A stretch of DNA of 34,559 nt, from positions 1-34,559 of the forward strand of contig JAGODE010000017.1 in NCBI GenBank assembly GCA_017998385.1, written 5' to 3'. A model generated the notes under the pieces. It saw only the letters and a list, made by a program, of their open reading frames with translations, had not been told where the DNA came from and did no database searches. Below are positions 6,983-15,642 of this stretch, one piece after another. Positions within the stretch are counted from its first letter, which is position 1. Each line of letters opens with the position of its first letter. The stretch comes from Chitinophagaceae bacterium. GTDB lineage: Bacteria > Bacteroidota > Bacteroidia > Chitinophagales > Chitinophagaceae. The translations under genes and the position numbers were made by a program.

Positions 6983-8503
6983 TCAGTTTAGTTGAACGGT
7001 AAGGTGTATGAAATATTCATGTACGCCGGCGCGGATGATCAGTTCGTGCCGGTCGGGATATAACAGTTCAAGCCTTTTCTGCACGTTTACCAGGCCTATG
7101 CCATTGTTCATTCTTTCTGTATCCTCTCCGCTGCGCTGATGAATGGAATTGTGAACATCCAGAAACAATGAGCCTTCATGCACGGTGAGTGTGACCCGGA
7201 TAAAAGATGGTTTTTCGAGGCTGATACCATGTTTGAATGCATTTTCCACAAACGGTATCAGCAGCATGGGTGGTATATCGGCAGTGGGTACTTCTTCGGG
7301 CAGCTGGATGTCTATGCGGATAGAAGGAGCAAGCTGCGTACGCAGCAACTGCAGGTGGATGTAATTGCGCAGGTAATCCAGTTCTCGCTGCAGTGGTATC
7401 TTTTCCTGAGCATTTTCGTGCAGCATAAACCGCATCATTTCGCCCAGCTTCTGTGCGCCTTCTGCTGTCTGGCTGGCACCTTCCTGCAGGGCCAGGCCAT
7501 AAATGGTGTTGAGTGCGTTAAATAAAAAATGCGGATTGATCTGTGCACGCAGCGATTGGAGGCTGGCCTGTGTTTGTCCCAGCTCTGCCTGCAGTCCCTG
7601 CAGCATATCAATCTTGCTGCGTTGTATATTATAGACCAGCCAGGCCATAGTAGGAGCGGCGATCAGTTGAATGAGGGTGACAATAATCAGAAATGGCACA
7701 AAATGACGTCCTGCTTCCATTACTATCACATACCATAAGTCAAACGCCAGTACCAGCACCTGCAACTGGGTAAGGTAACGAAGCAGGTCCTGTTTTTGTT
7801 TAAACAGCTGTGCTCCCTGGTGCCGGGAAAAGGCAAAAAGACAAACATAAAAGCCCAGTATCAATGGTGGAATTGCGTAACAATAGACGACCATGAAGGC
7901 CCTGATGCGTAAAAGTTCAAAAAAGGTGGCAAAAAAGAAAATGGCAAAATAGGCAGCTGCACCGGCCGTAAGGTGATTGGTGCACCATACCCGGAAAGAG
8001 CGATGCCCCTGTTCGCGCTCGACGTAATGAATGATGAGCTCACGCAGCAGCAGATAGGGTACATATACCATCAGGATATGAATAATCGCCTTGCCTCCGC
8101 GGGCAAAAGCATAGGTGAGCGAGTAGCGGTAACTGTTTGATCCGTGATAGAGATACTGCTCTTCGAAGTACTGAACAATAAACGCTCCGGCAAGCAACAG
8201 TAAGAAAATTAATGCCAGCCTCGGCAGCAGCTTCACTATATTCTGCTGAAAGAGGGAACGTCTGGTGAGCAGCAGGTTGAGGAGCAGGTGGCCTGTAAAA
8301 AGTACAATCGCCATTAGTGTTTCCGGACCGCCTACATTGCGGATATAATTGAAGGGCATGCCGCTCCGTTTAAAGCTGCTGCCATAAATGTTTTCCAGCA
8401 TAGCGGGCGGAACGCCGGAGTCGCGTACCCATATCGACAGGATATAACAACAGGCAATAATGCCTGCCAGAAATATCTCATGTCGCCGCCATTGAATCTG
8501 CAT
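6983..8503 (-). CDS. LytS-type sensor histidine kinase (His_kinase/HATPase)
   Basis: The product has 506 residues from ATG 8501-8503. An in-frame TTG 18 bases upstream is a less likely start because it falls in a possible -7 element (TATCCTTG). The N-terminal 290 residues carry about eight hydrophobic segments and no soluble sensor domain, so the stimulus is probably sensed in or near the membrane. A short coiled linker, LQGLQAELGQTQASLQSLRAQ, leads to the His_kinase motif NPHFLFNALNTIYGL with the phospho-acceptor histidine near residue 325. The ATP-binding domain has PPMLLIPFVENAFKHG and NNGIGLVNVQKRLELLY. It should phosphorylate the LytTR regulator encoded two genes downstream. The first membrane segment contains adjacent cysteines (ACCY), a possible link to the neighbouring thioredoxin; this is speculation. 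Confidence 0.93.
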   Translation of the reverse strand: MQIQWRRHEIFLAGIIACCYILSIWVRDSGVPPAMLENIYGSSFKRSGMPFNYIRNVGGPETLMAIVLFTGHLLLNLLLTRRSLFQQNIVKLLPRLALIFLLLLAGAFIVQYFEEQYLYHGSNSYRYSLTYAFARGGKAIIHILMVYVPYLLLRELIIHYVEREQGHRSFRVWCTNHLTAGAAAYFAIFFFATFFELLRIRAFMVVYCYAIPPLILGFYVCLFAFSRHQGAQLFKQKQDLLRYLTQLQVLVLAFDLWYVIVMEAGRHFVPFLIIVTLIQLIAAPTMAWLVYNIQRSKIDMLQGLQAELGQTQASLQSLRAQINPHFLFNALNTIYGLALQEGASQTAEGAQKLGEMMRFMLHENAQEKIPLQRELDYLRNYIHLQLLRTQLAPSIRIDIQLPEEVPTADIPPMLLIPFVENAFKHGISLEKPSFIRVTLTVHEGSLFLDVHNSIHQRSGEDTERMNNGIGLVNVQKRLELLYPDRHELIIRAGVHEYFIHLTVQLN

Positions 8504-8624
8504 AACTGTTTCTTTCTGCAAGGATACGGCATAGGTTAGCAGTACTGCTTATGCTGTGACCAAACGGGTGGTATTTGTGATGAAAATGTTGATAGTTAAC
8601 CGGAGACAAAAAAGGGTATAGTTG

Positions 8625-8662
8625 ATTAGCACACTGGCACATTAGCTATTAGCACATTATCC
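8625..8662. repeat. Degenerate ATTAGCAC repeat downstream of tsaD
   Basis: Four imperfect units (ATTAGCACA, CTGGCACA, TTAGCT, ATTAGCACATTA) lie just beyond the 3' end of the minus-strand tsaD and upstream of the kinase gene. They belong to the same family as the block at 3906-3958. Most of the remaining 8504-8684 stretch shows nothing recognisable. Confidence 0.65.
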
Positions 8663-8684
8663 CGGATACTGTTGATTGAATAAT

Positions 8685-9731
8685 TTACCACTCTGCCCGC
8701 GCAGAAGCAGTGACGCTAAGATCGCTGAATTGCTGTTCGATAAACTTGTAATAAGCCGTCATAGCGATCATGCCGGCATTGTCGGTACAATATTGAAAAG
8801 CGGGGATATGTGTATGCCAGCCATTTGTTTTTCCCATTTCAGTAAAAGCCTGCCGGAGGCCGCTGTTGGCCGATACGCCACCCGCCAGGCACAAATGTTT
8901 AATACCGGTTTCACGCGCTGCTTTTTGCAGCTTATTGAGCAGGATACTGATGATGCGTTGCTGGATGGAGGCACAGATATCGGCCAGATTATTTTCAATA
9001 AACGCTTTGCGTACCTCCTCTGTGGCTCTGAATTCTTCTTTATATACGAGGCTGGTGCCGGCGTTTTGCAGAAAATAAAGAATGGAAGTCTTAAGTCCGC
9101 TGAAGCTGAAGTCGAGGCCCGGTATCTGAGGTTCAGGAAAACGGAAACGGGTGGGGTCGCCTGCTTTGGCATACTTGTCGATCAAGGGTCCACCGGGATA
9201 AGGCAATCCCAGCAGTTTGGCTGATTTGTCAAACGCTTCACCCGCAGCATCATCGATAGTTTCGCCGATCACCTGCATCTGTGTGGGTGAATCGCAGCGC
9301 ACGATCTGGGTGTGGCCGCCACTGACGGTAAGACAAAGAAAAGGAAAGGCTGGCTGGGGTTCTTCTATCAGGTTAGCTATTACATGCGCCTGCATATGAT
9401 GAACCGCGATGAGCGGAATATGCAGGGCCTGTGCCAGGGATTTGGCAAACTGCGACCCTACCAGCAATGATCCGATAAGGCCGGGTGCCTGGGTAAAGGC
9501 AATGGCATTTAACTCCTGCATGGCGATGCCTGCTTCTTTCAGCGCAGTATTGACAACCGGCACAATATTTTGCATGTGCGCGCGCGATGCCAGCTCCGGT
9601 ACCACGCCGCCATATTTTTCATGCACCGCCTGTGTGGCAGTAAAATTGGAAAGTATTTTTCCGTCACGGCAAACTGCTGCCGATGTTTCATCGCAGCTTG
9701 ATTCAATGGCGAGGATGGTAACAGGAGTCAT
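8685..9731 (-). CDS. tsaD: tRNA N6-adenosine threonylcarbamoyltransferase TsaD
   Basis: The product has 348 residues, close to the bacterial norm of about 340. It transfers the threonylcarbamoyl group from threonylcarbamoyl-AMP to A37 of tRNAs reading ANN codons, as part of the TsaB-TsaD-TsaE complex. All family landmarks are present: ILAIESSCDETSAAV at the N-terminus, the metal-binding HMQAH at residues 112-116, LTVSGGHTQ, AFDKSAKLLGLPYPGG, LDFSFSGLKT, LAGGVSANSGLR and the C-terminal CTDNAGMIA. The start ATG (9729-9731) immediately precedes the first beta strand, so no extension is needed. It is a single-copy housekeeping gene; the partner genes are not in this window. Confidence 0.98.
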   Translation of the reverse strand: MTPVTILAIESSCDETSAAVCRDGKILSNFTATQAVHEKYGGVVPELASRAHMQNIVPVVNTALKEAGIAMQELNAIAFTQAPGLIGSLLVGSQFAKSLAQALHIPLIAVHHMQAHVIANLIEEPQPAFPFLCLTVSGGHTQIVRCDSPTQMQVIGETIDDAAGEAFDKSAKLLGLPYPGGPLIDKYAKAGDPTRFRFPEPQIPGLDFSFSGLKTSILYFLQNAGTSLVYKEEFRATEEVRKAFIENNLADICASIQQRIISILLNKLQKAARETGIKHLCLAGGVSANSGLRQAFTEMGKTNGWHTHIPAFQYCTDNAGMIAMTAYYKFIEQQFSDLSVTASARAEW

Positions 9732-9751
9732 TTGAGATGCGAAATTACCAG

Positions 9752-9853
9752 TATAAAAAGTTTAAAGGTATAAAAGTTTAAAAGTAAATGGCGATGTCCG
9801 GTTCCTTTCACCTTATGGCTCCTATACCTTTAAACCTTTATACTTTTATACCT
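9752..9853. repeat. Inverted pair of TATAAAGGTTTAAA-type repeat arrays
   Basis: Bases 9752-9787 carry TATAAAAAGTTTAAAGG/TATAAAAGTTTAAAAG units. Bases 9820-9853 carry the same units reversed (CCTATACCTTTAAACC, TTTATACTTTTATACC). The arms are separated by about 32 bases and could pair into a long AT-rich hairpin. It lies between the 3' end of the ABC permease gene and the start of tsaD, both on the minus strand, so it could act as a 3' end structure for the permease transcript. The units are the same family as 3841-3903. Confidence 0.75.
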
Positions 9854-9854
9854 T

Positions 9855-11108
9855 TTACTTGCTCCGTATCGCCACTACCGGATTCATCCTTGCTGCCTGC
9901 GAGGCGGGAATAAAACCGGCAATAATGCCTACGAGGATACAGATGCCGATAGCCATCAGCATATTAGACGTGGAGATATATACAGGAAAATCGAGCAAGC
10001 CGCTGAGTACTTTGGTTAGTACAAATACCAGCAACAAACCAATCAGTCCGCCGATGATGCAAAGGAAGGCCGACTCCAGCAGAAACTCGGCAAGTATAAC
10101 CCGGCTTTTGGCGCCCAGGGCCATTTTTAGTCCGATCTGACCGGTACGTTCGCGTACACTTACAAACATGATATTGGCAACACCAAACATGCCTACAATA
10201 AGTGACAGGGCGGCAATAGCCCAGCCGCCGATATTAAGACTTACAAAGGCCGAGCTGATGGATTCGCTCAGGTCATTGATGTCATTGAGTGCAAAATCAT
10301 CGTCTTTGGTGGGGCTTAATTTATGAATAGCCCGCATAGTGCCGGCCAGGTTGTCTTTGAGCGCCTTGCTGCTGTACTGTTCATGTCCCTGTACCATTAT
10401 GATAGGGTCTGTACGCAGTTCATTCATCATGGTGCGGGCAAATTTGAAGGCTATTACCACGCTCTGGTCAAAGTCCCAGCCGCCGATCATTTGTTTGCCC
10501 TGTTTTTTTATAACCCCCACGATGATGCATTTTTTGCCGCGGATGTTCACTTCTTTATCCAGCGCCTGCTCGGGCGAGCCGAAGATCTTTTCGGCTACAT
10601 CATTCCCTACAACGATGGAATTGCTGCCACGGTCAAACTCCGCATCGGTCAGGTAACGGCCTACCGGTACTTCAAAGGGCTGGATGTCATCAAAATCTTC
10701 GCTGATGCCATAGAGATTGACCCCGCTGAGGGTGGCGCCTTTATACTCCACATTGTCCTGGGTGGTAATGCGGAAAGAGGCATATTTGGCAATCGGGGTG
10801 CGTTCCTTGATCTGTTTGACCTCTTCGTAACGGGGGGAAGGTCGGTTTACATACCGCCACCAGGGATAGTCGGGCCCTCCGCCGGTATATTCCCATTTGT
10901 CGATATAAATGGTGTTGGTGCCAAGGGAGTTGACCTCGTTTTTGATATTCTGTTCCAGGCTGTTAACTACCGCCAGCACGCCAATGATACAGAAGATGCC
11001 GATGGTGACGCCAAACAGCGACAGAAATGTACGGAGCTTATTTTTCCATAATTCCTGGAGGGCCATTTTGAGGCTGCTGCTGATAATCTCGAGTGTCCGG
11101 CGGATCAT
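9855..11108 (-). CDS. MacB/FtsX-type ABC transporter permease
   Basis: The product has 417 residues. An N-terminal membrane helix at about residues 22-45 (LRTFLSLFGVTIGIFCIIGVLAVVNSLE) is followed by a roughly 240-residue periplasmic MacB-PCD domain beginning NEVNSLGTNTIYIDKW. Three C-terminal helices make the FtsX domain, with the conserved cytoplasmic MFVSVRERTGQIGLKMALGAK and the ending PASQAARMNPVVAIRSK. Proteins of this type couple ATP hydrolysis by a separate ATPase to mechanical export or lipoprotein/efflux work. No ATPase gene is next to it, so its partner is encoded elsewhere. The ATG start follows a TAAATTTG element by only four bases, which may mean a leaderless message. Confidence 0.92.
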   Translation of the reverse strand: MIRRTLEIISSSLKMALQELWKNKLRTFLSLFGVTIGIFCIIGVLAVVNSLEQNIKNEVNSLGTNTIYIDKWEYTGGGPDYPWWRYVNRPSPRYEEVKQIKERTPIAKYASFRITTQDNVEYKGATLSGVNLYGISEDFDDIQPFEVPVGRYLTDAEFDRGSNSIVVGNDVAEKIFGSPEQALDKEVNIRGKKCIIVGVIKKQGKQMIGGWDFDQSVVIAFKFARTMMNELRTDPIIMVQGHEQYSSKALKDNLAGTMRAIHKLSPTKDDDFALNDINDLSESISSAFVSLNIGGWAIAALSLIVGMFGVANIMFVSVRERTGQIGLKMALGAKSRVILAEFLLESAFLCIIGGLIGLLLVFVLTKVLSGLLDFPVYISTSNMLMAIGICILVGIIAGFIPASQAARMNPVVAIRSK

Positions 11109-11112
11109 ATAA

Positions 11113-11120
11113 CAAATTTA
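11113..11120 (-). promoter_or_regulatory. Candidate -7 element of the ABC permease gene
   Basis: The minus strand reads TAAATTTG, an exact TAnnTTTG match, ending four bases before the ATG at 11106-11108. The -33 region (TTTCG) is weak. Confidence 0.4.
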
Positions 11121-11159
11121 GGGGCTTGCTCCCGTGCCACGAAAGATTTTATATCAGCG

Positions 11160-11193
11160 GGGCGGCTGGACAGCGACCGGCTGTAAACCGCCC
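11160..11193. other. Nested hairpin between divergent permease and prfC genes
   Basis: GGGCGG (11160-11165) can pair with CCGCCC (11188-11193), enclosing a second stem ACAGC/GCTGT (11170-11174/11180-11184) around a five-base loop. It lies upstream of the candidate prfC promoter, so it need not be in that message. It may be a protein site, a terminator of an upstream transcript or chance. Confidence 0.4.
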
Positions 11194-11212
11194 ATTTTCG
11201 GGCATTCCACCG

Positions 11213-11220
11213 TACATTTG
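11213..11220 (+). promoter_or_regulatory. Candidate -7 element of prfC
   Basis: TACATTTG matches TAnnTTTG exactly and lies 51 bases before the chosen prfC ATG. Transcription from it would exclude the long upstream extension of the open frame that begins at 11134. Confidence 0.5.
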
Positions 11221-11271
11221 CGGGCTCAAAAGCCATCCGCAGGCCGGATGCAGTACCATTTATCAGCAATC

Positions 11272-12855
11272 ATGAAGTATCACAACGAAATACAACGACG
11301 CAGAACCTTTGCTATCATCAGCCACCCCGATGCCGGTAAGACCACTCTTACTGAAAAATTCCTCCTGTTTGGCGGAGCCATCCAGGTGGCCGGTGCGGTA
11401 AAAAGCAATAAGATCAAGAAGCATGCTACCAGCGACTTTATGGAAATAGAGCGGCAGCGGGGTATCTCGGTCGCTACTTCGGTAATGAGCTTCGAGTATA
11501 ATAATATCCTCATCAACCTGCTCGATACTCCGGGCCACAAAGATTTTGCGGAAGATACTTACCGTACCCTCACCGCAGTGGATAGTGTCATACTCGTGGT
11601 AGATAGTGTAAATGGGGTAGAAGAGCAAACGCGCCGCCTGATGGAAGTGTGCCGCATGCGCGATACACCGGTGATCGTGTTTATCAATAAAATGGACCGC
11701 GATGGTAAAAACAGGTTTGACCTGCTGGAAGAAATTGAAAAAGAACTATCTATTACCCTGCACCCGCTTTCGTGGCCTATCAACAGCGGTAAGGAATTTA
11801 AGGGTGTATACAACCTGCACGACAAAAGCCTTCGCCTGTTTACAGCCAATACCCGCGACGATGAAGATAGTATTGCCATCAGCGACCTGCAGGAAAGTAT
11901 TCTCGATGAAAAACTCGGTGAAAAGGATGCTGCCCAGCTGCGCGAAGATGTAGAACTGGTAGACGGCGTGCATGGTGCATTGAATGTAGATGATTACCTG
12001 GCAGGTAAAGTGGCTCCTGTATTCTTTGGCAGCGCTATCAACAACTTTGGTGTAAAGGAAATGCTCGATACATTTATCCGTATTGCGCCCACGCCGCGCA
12101 GCCGTGAAACCAATACGCGGCTGGTAGACGTGGAGGAAGAAAAACTGAGTGGTTTTGTATTTAAGATACATGCCAACCTCGACCCGCGCCACCGCGACCG
12201 TATCGCCTTTTTCCGTGTATGCTCCGGCCGTTTTGAACGTAATAAATATTTCCATCACGTGCGTCTTGATAAGGATGTTCGCTTCAGTAATCCTTACAGC
12301 TTTATGGCGCGTGATAAAAGTATCATCGAAGATGCCTATGCCGGCGATGTAGTGGGTTTGTTTGATACCGGCAACTTCAAGATCGGTGACACACTGACCG
12401 AAGGCGAAAATTTCTTTTTCACCGGTATACCTTCTTTCTCTCCCGAAATATTTAAAGAAGTAGTGAATAAGGATCCGATGAAGACGAAACAGCTGGAAAA
12501 AGGATTGCTGCAGCTGACCGATGAAGGAGTAGCGCAGTTATTTACCCAGTTTGGCGGCAATAAAAAGATCATTGGCTGTGTGGGTGAACTGCAGTTTGAA
12601 GTAATTCAATACCGCCTGCTGCATGAGTATGGCGCATCGGTTATATTTAATGCCCTGCCCTTCTATAAAGCCTGCTGGCTGTCTGGTAAGGATGCCAAAA
12701 AACTGGAGGATTTTGCCCGGTTCAAGCAGGCCAATATCGGCGCAGATAAAGATGATCACATGGTCTATTTTGCGCAGAGTGAATGGTATCTGAACACGGA
12801 GCGTACGAACAATCCCGATATAGAATTTCATTTTACTTCCGAAATCCATAAATAA
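11272..12855 (+). CDS. prfC: Peptide chain release factor 3
   Basis: The product is 527 residues from ATG 11272, matching the usual RF3 length. The open frame extends to 11134, but that extension lacks family similarity and crosses the candidate promoter. RF3 is a GTPase that removes RF1 or RF2 from the ribosome after termination. The GTPase motifs are clear: the P-loop [10 protein letters not shown] near residues 16-25, the switch I/II region with [13 protein letters not shown] and [16 protein letters not shown] and the [12 protein letters not shown] region. Domain II follows with [17 protein letters not shown] and the C-terminal domain with [17 protein letters not shown] acetyltransferase gene follows after 8 bases and is probably cotranscribed. 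Confidence 0.97.
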   Translation: MKYHNEIQRRRTFAIISHPDAGKTTLTEKFLLFGGAIQVAGAVKSNKIKKHATSDFMEIERQRGISVATSVMSFEYNNILINLLDTPGHKDFAEDTYRTLTAVDSVILVVDSVNGVEEQTRRLMEVCRMRDTPVIVFINKMDRDGKNRFDLLEEIEKELSITLHPLSWPINSGKEFKGVYNLHDKSLRLFTANTRDDEDSIAISDLQESILDEKLGEKDAAQLREDVELVDGVHGALNVDDYLAGKVAPVFFGSAINNFGVKEMLDTFIRIAPTPRSRETNTRLVDVEEEKLSGFVFKIHANLDPRHRDRIAFFRVCSGRFERNKYFHHVRLDKDVRFSNPYSFMARDKSIIEDAYAGDVVGLFDTGNFKIGDTLTEGENFFFTGIPSFSPEIFKEVVNKDPMKTKQLEKGLLQLTDEGVAQLFTQFGGNKKIIGCVGELQFEVIQYRLLHEYGASVIFNALPFYKACWLSGKDAKKLEDFARFKQANIGADKDDHMVYFAQSEWYLNTERTNNPDIEFHFTSEIHK

Positions 12856-12863
12856 GCCGGGTT

Positions 12864-13370
12864 ATGGCGGTGCTGTTTGATACCCCTCGTCTGCGTGTGC
12901 GCCATCTGCAATCTGGCGATGCCGATGCCTATCACCGCATCATTGGCGATGCAGAAGTGATGCGGTATATCCGCGCGCCACAGACCTTTGCCGGCACCCG
13001 CGAGTTTCTCGAAAAAGTGATCAGTCGTTATACGCCCGGTTCGCTCGATCTGCGCTTAGCCGTGGAAGAAAAGGAAACAGGGTTGCTTATTGGCAACTTT
13101 GCAATTATTCCGCTGGAGCGTACGGGACAAACTCAATTAGGCTATGCCTTTGTACAGGCTGCCTGGGGTAAGGGCTATGCTACAGAACTCACCCGGGCAG
13201 GTATACAATATGCATTTGAACAACTGGGCCTTGATGAACTGGCGGCTATTGCCGAACAGAGTAATCGGGCTTCGCTGCAGGTGCTGCTCAAATGCGGGTT
13301 TGAGCAGGTGGAAGTATATGAGGATGCCGGCAAAACCCTTTGCCGGTTTATACTTCCGGCACACCGATAA
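12864..13370 (+). CDS. GNAT-family N-acetyltransferase (RimJ/RimL type)
   Basis: The product has 168 residues, typical for the family. It opens with LFDTPRLRVRHLQSGDADAYHRI, the usual RimJ/RimL start. The acetyl-CoA binding region reads LGYAFVQAAWGKGYATELTRA, matching the Q/RxxGxG/A motif in a relaxed form, and the C-terminal beta-bulge region has AIAEQSNRASLQVLLKCGFEQVEVY. These enzymes acetylate the alpha-amino group of ribosomal proteins or other amines; the substrate here is unknown. The gene is 8 bases downstream of prfC, so it shares that transcript, and it converges on purB. The 50-base gap to purB is pyrimidine-rich with no clear hairpin. Confidence 0.9.
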   Translation: MAVLFDTPRLRVRHLQSGDADAYHRIIGDAEVMRYIRAPQTFAGTREFLEKVISRYTPGSLDLRLAVEEKETGLLIGNFAIIPLERTGQTQLGYAFVQAAWGKGYATELTRAGIQYAFEQLGLDELAAIAEQSNRASLQVLLKCGFEQVEVYEDAGKTLCRFILPAHR

Positions 13371-13420
13371 AAGCGGAATCCTTCCTTCTGCCTTTCCCCT
13401 TCCACCCTTTACCTTTTAAT

Positions 13421-14767
13421 TTAATCAACCCGGGCTACAACCCCGGTATAATTATGAGGGCTGATTTTCTTTAATTCCTTTTTGAGGGTAGCCTTGATGT
13501 CGAGTTTGTCGATAAACTGATGGATGGCTTTCTGGTCAATGGCATTTTTGCCACGTGTCAGCTCTTTGAGCGCCTCATAGGGCTGTGGGTATTTTTCGCG
13601 GCGCAATACGGTTTGGATGGCTTCTGCAACAACAGCCCAGTTATTTTCCAGGTCCTGCTGCAGTTGCGCTTCATTGAGCAGCAGTTTACTCAATCCTTTT
13701 TCGATCGATTTAAAGGCGATGATGATATGGGCAAATGGTACACCGATATTACGGAGTACGGTAGAGTCGGTCAGATCGCGCTGCAGGCGCGATACCGGCA
13801 GTTTGGCAGCCAGGTGCTCAAGCAGGGCGTTGGCAATGCCGAGATTACCTTCAGCGTTTTCAAAATCAATCGGGTTTACCTTATGCGGCATGGCCGATGA
13901 GCCTACTTCTCCCTTGATGGTTTTTTGCTTGAAATATTCCATGGAGATATAGGTCCATATATCACGGCAGAAATCGATCAGGATATTGTTGATCCGCTTC
14001 ATGCAGTCGAAGTGGGCGGCCAGGTTGTCGTAATGTTCAATCTGGGTGGTAAACTGCTGGCGTGATAAACCTATGTTGAGCAGGAATTCATTGCCAAATT
14101 TGATCCAGTCGGTTTTTGGGAAGGCGATATGGTGTGCATTGAAGTTGCCGGTGGCACCTCCGAATTTTCCCATAAAAGGAATGCCGATAAATTGCTCGAT
14201 CTGGTTCTGAATACGCTCTACAAATACCATGATTTCTTTGCCGAGGCGTGTGGGGCTGGCTGGCTGTCCGTGGGTATGGGCCAGCATGGGGATATCGATC
14301 CAGTTTTTGGCCAGCAGGCGCAGTTGGGTATTGAGGTTGAGCAGGCCGGGCAGGTACTCGTACTCGATAGCATGTTTCCAGGAAAGCGGAATAGCTGTAT
14401 TGTTGATGTCCTGCGAAGTGAGGCCAAAGTGGACCCATTCCTTGGCTTCACTGCCTTCGGCCTTATCCAGTTCATTTTTCAGGAAGTATTCTACTGCCTT
14501 TACATCGTGATTGGTGGTGGCTTCTATCTGTTTGATCTCCTGTGCATGCTCGGGGCCAAATGCTGTTTTCAGTTTCTGCAGGTGGCGGGCAGCTTTTACA
14601 GGCAGTTTTACAAACTTCTTTTTTTCCAGGAAAAGAAGGTATTCTATCTCTACCAGCACCCTGTACTTCATGAGGCCATATTCAGAGAAAAATTCGTCAA
14701 GATGTTGTACCTGTTTGCGGTAGCGGCCATCAATGGCTGATATGGCGGTAAGGGAGCTGAGTTCCAT
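13421..14767 (-). CDS. purB: Adenylosuccinate lyase
   Basis: The product has 448 residues, a normal length for PurB. The enzyme acts twice in purine synthesis, cleaving SAICAR to AICAR and adenylosuccinate to AMP, each with release of fumarate. The fumarase/aspartase-superfamily signature GSSAMPHKVNPIDFENAEGN is intact and carries the mobile catalytic-loop serine. HFGLTSQDINNTA (substrate loop with the TSQD motif) and AHTHGQPASPTRLGKE (catalytic histidine region) are also present. The N-terminus LTAISAIDGRY is the usual PurB start. It is divergent from mqnA with 59 bases between them, holding back-to-back promoter elements. Confidence 0.98.
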   Translation of the reverse strand: MELSSLTAISAIDGRYRKQVQHLDEFFSEYGLMKYRVLVEIEYLLFLEKKKFVKLPVKAARHLQKLKTAFGPEHAQEIKQIEATTNHDVKAVEYFLKNELDKAEGSEAKEWVHFGLTSQDINNTAIPLSWKHAIEYEYLPGLLNLNTQLRLLAKNWIDIPMLAHTHGQPASPTRLGKEIMVFVERIQNQIEQFIGIPFMGKFGGATGNFNAHHIAFPKTDWIKFGNEFLLNIGLSRQQFTTQIEHYDNLAAHFDCMKRINNILIDFCRDIWTYISMEYFKQKTIKGEVGSSAMPHKVNPIDFENAEGNLGIANALLEHLAAKLPVSRLQRDLTDSTVLRNIGVPFAHIIIAFKSIEKGLSKLLLNEAQLQQDLENNWAVVAEAIQTVLRREKYPQPYEALKELTRGKNAIDQKAIHQFIDKLDIKATLKKELKKISPHNYTGVVARVD

Positions 14768-14797
14768 GATTTGTTTTTAAAAGAATAGCAGGTTGGT

Positions 14798-14805
14798 TAA
14801 CTTTG
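14798..14805 (+). promoter_or_regulatory. Candidate -7 element of mqnA
   Basis: TAACTTTG is an exact TAnnTTTG match 21 bases before the TTG start of mqnA. It sits back to back with the purB element at 14812-14819. Confidence 0.55.
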
Positions 14806-14811
14806 CAGCCG

Positions 14812-14819
14812 CAAAAATA
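14812..14819 (-). promoter_or_regulatory. Candidate -7 element of purB
   Basis: The minus strand reads TATTTTTG, an exact TAnnTTTG match, 44 bases before the purB ATG. Confidence 0.55.
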
Positions 14820-14826
14820 ATCGAAT

Positions 14827-15567
14827 TTGGAGAAGATACGGGTAGGGATTGTGAATTACCTCAACACAAAACCGCTTATTTACGGCCTGGAACGCGAACC
14901 TATACGTAGTGAGATCGATCTCGTAGGGGCTTATCCGGCGCGGCTGGCGCAGATGCTCAAAGAGGGTGAGGTTGATCTGGGCCTGGTTCCGGTGGCTGCT
15001 ATTCCTCAATTGCCCGAATATCATGTAATTGGTAACTATTGTATTGGTGCTGAGGGTGAGATCGCCTCTGTGTGCCTGTTTAGTGAAGTACCCATGAATG
15101 AAATCCGTGAAGTGTATCTCGATTATCAGAGCCGCTCTTCGGTCGCTTTATTGAGATGGCTTATGCGCGAGTCATGGGGTATTCATCCCACCATCATCCC
15201 GGCTGCCGATGAGTCGTACCGCGACAAAATCAAGGGCACTACAGCGGGTCTGGTCATTGGCGACCGGGCTCTCGAACAGCGCAAGGTCTCCACATTTATT
15301 TATGATCTCGGTACCGAGTGGAGGGCAATCACGGGCCTGCCCTTTGTATTTGCCGCCTGGATCAGTACAAAACCATTACCCGAGGATTTCATTTCCCGCT
15401 TTGATGCGGCCAACCAGATGGGCCTGGCGCATATCGATGATATTGTGGCCGCCAACCCCTATCCCCTCTACGATCTCCGGAAGTATTATACGCTGCATCT
15501 CAGTTATCTGCTGGATGAAAAGAAAAGGGCGGGAATGAAGCATTTTTTGAGCATTTTGGACCTTTGA
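14827..15567 (+). CDS. mqnA: Chorismate dehydratase MqnA (futalosine menaquinone pathway)
   Basis: The product has 246 residues. MqnA removes water from chorismate to give 3-[(1-carboxyvinyl)oxy]benzoate, the first committed step of menaquinone synthesis by the futalosine route. The protein has the periplasmic-binding-protein-like fold of the family: VGIVNYLNTKPLIYGLE at the start, LKEGEVDLGLVPVAAIPQLP, a DYQSRSSVALLRWL helix, GLVIGDRAL and LPFVFAAWIS. The start is TTG at 14827; no ATG lies upstream in frame, and the candidate promoter sits just ahead. The other mqn genes are not nearby. It is followed by 75 bases with nothing clear before the giant surface protein gene. Confidence 0.93.
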   Translation: MEKIRVGIVNYLNTKPLIYGLEREPIRSEIDLVGAYPARLAQMLKEGEVDLGLVPVAAIPQLPEYHVIGNYCIGAEGEIASVCLFSEVPMNEIREVYLDYQSRSSVALLRWLMRESWGIHPTIIPAADESYRDKIKGTTAGLVIGDRALEQRKVSTFIYDLGTEWRAITGLPFVFAAWISTKPLPEDFISRFDAANQMGLAHIDDIVAANPYPLYDLRKYYTLHLSYLLDEKKRAGMKHFLSILDL

Positions 15568-15642
15568 GCGCCCGAAAAGCTTCCGGATAGGAAATACATA
15601 GTGTATTTTAGCGGTATAAAAAAAGAACCACCACCACCTGCT

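Noticed and set aside
10323-11051. Plus-strand open frame of 242 codons
   Set aside because: It is antisense to the MacB-type permease, whose domain order is complete; no independent start signal or family match is visible.
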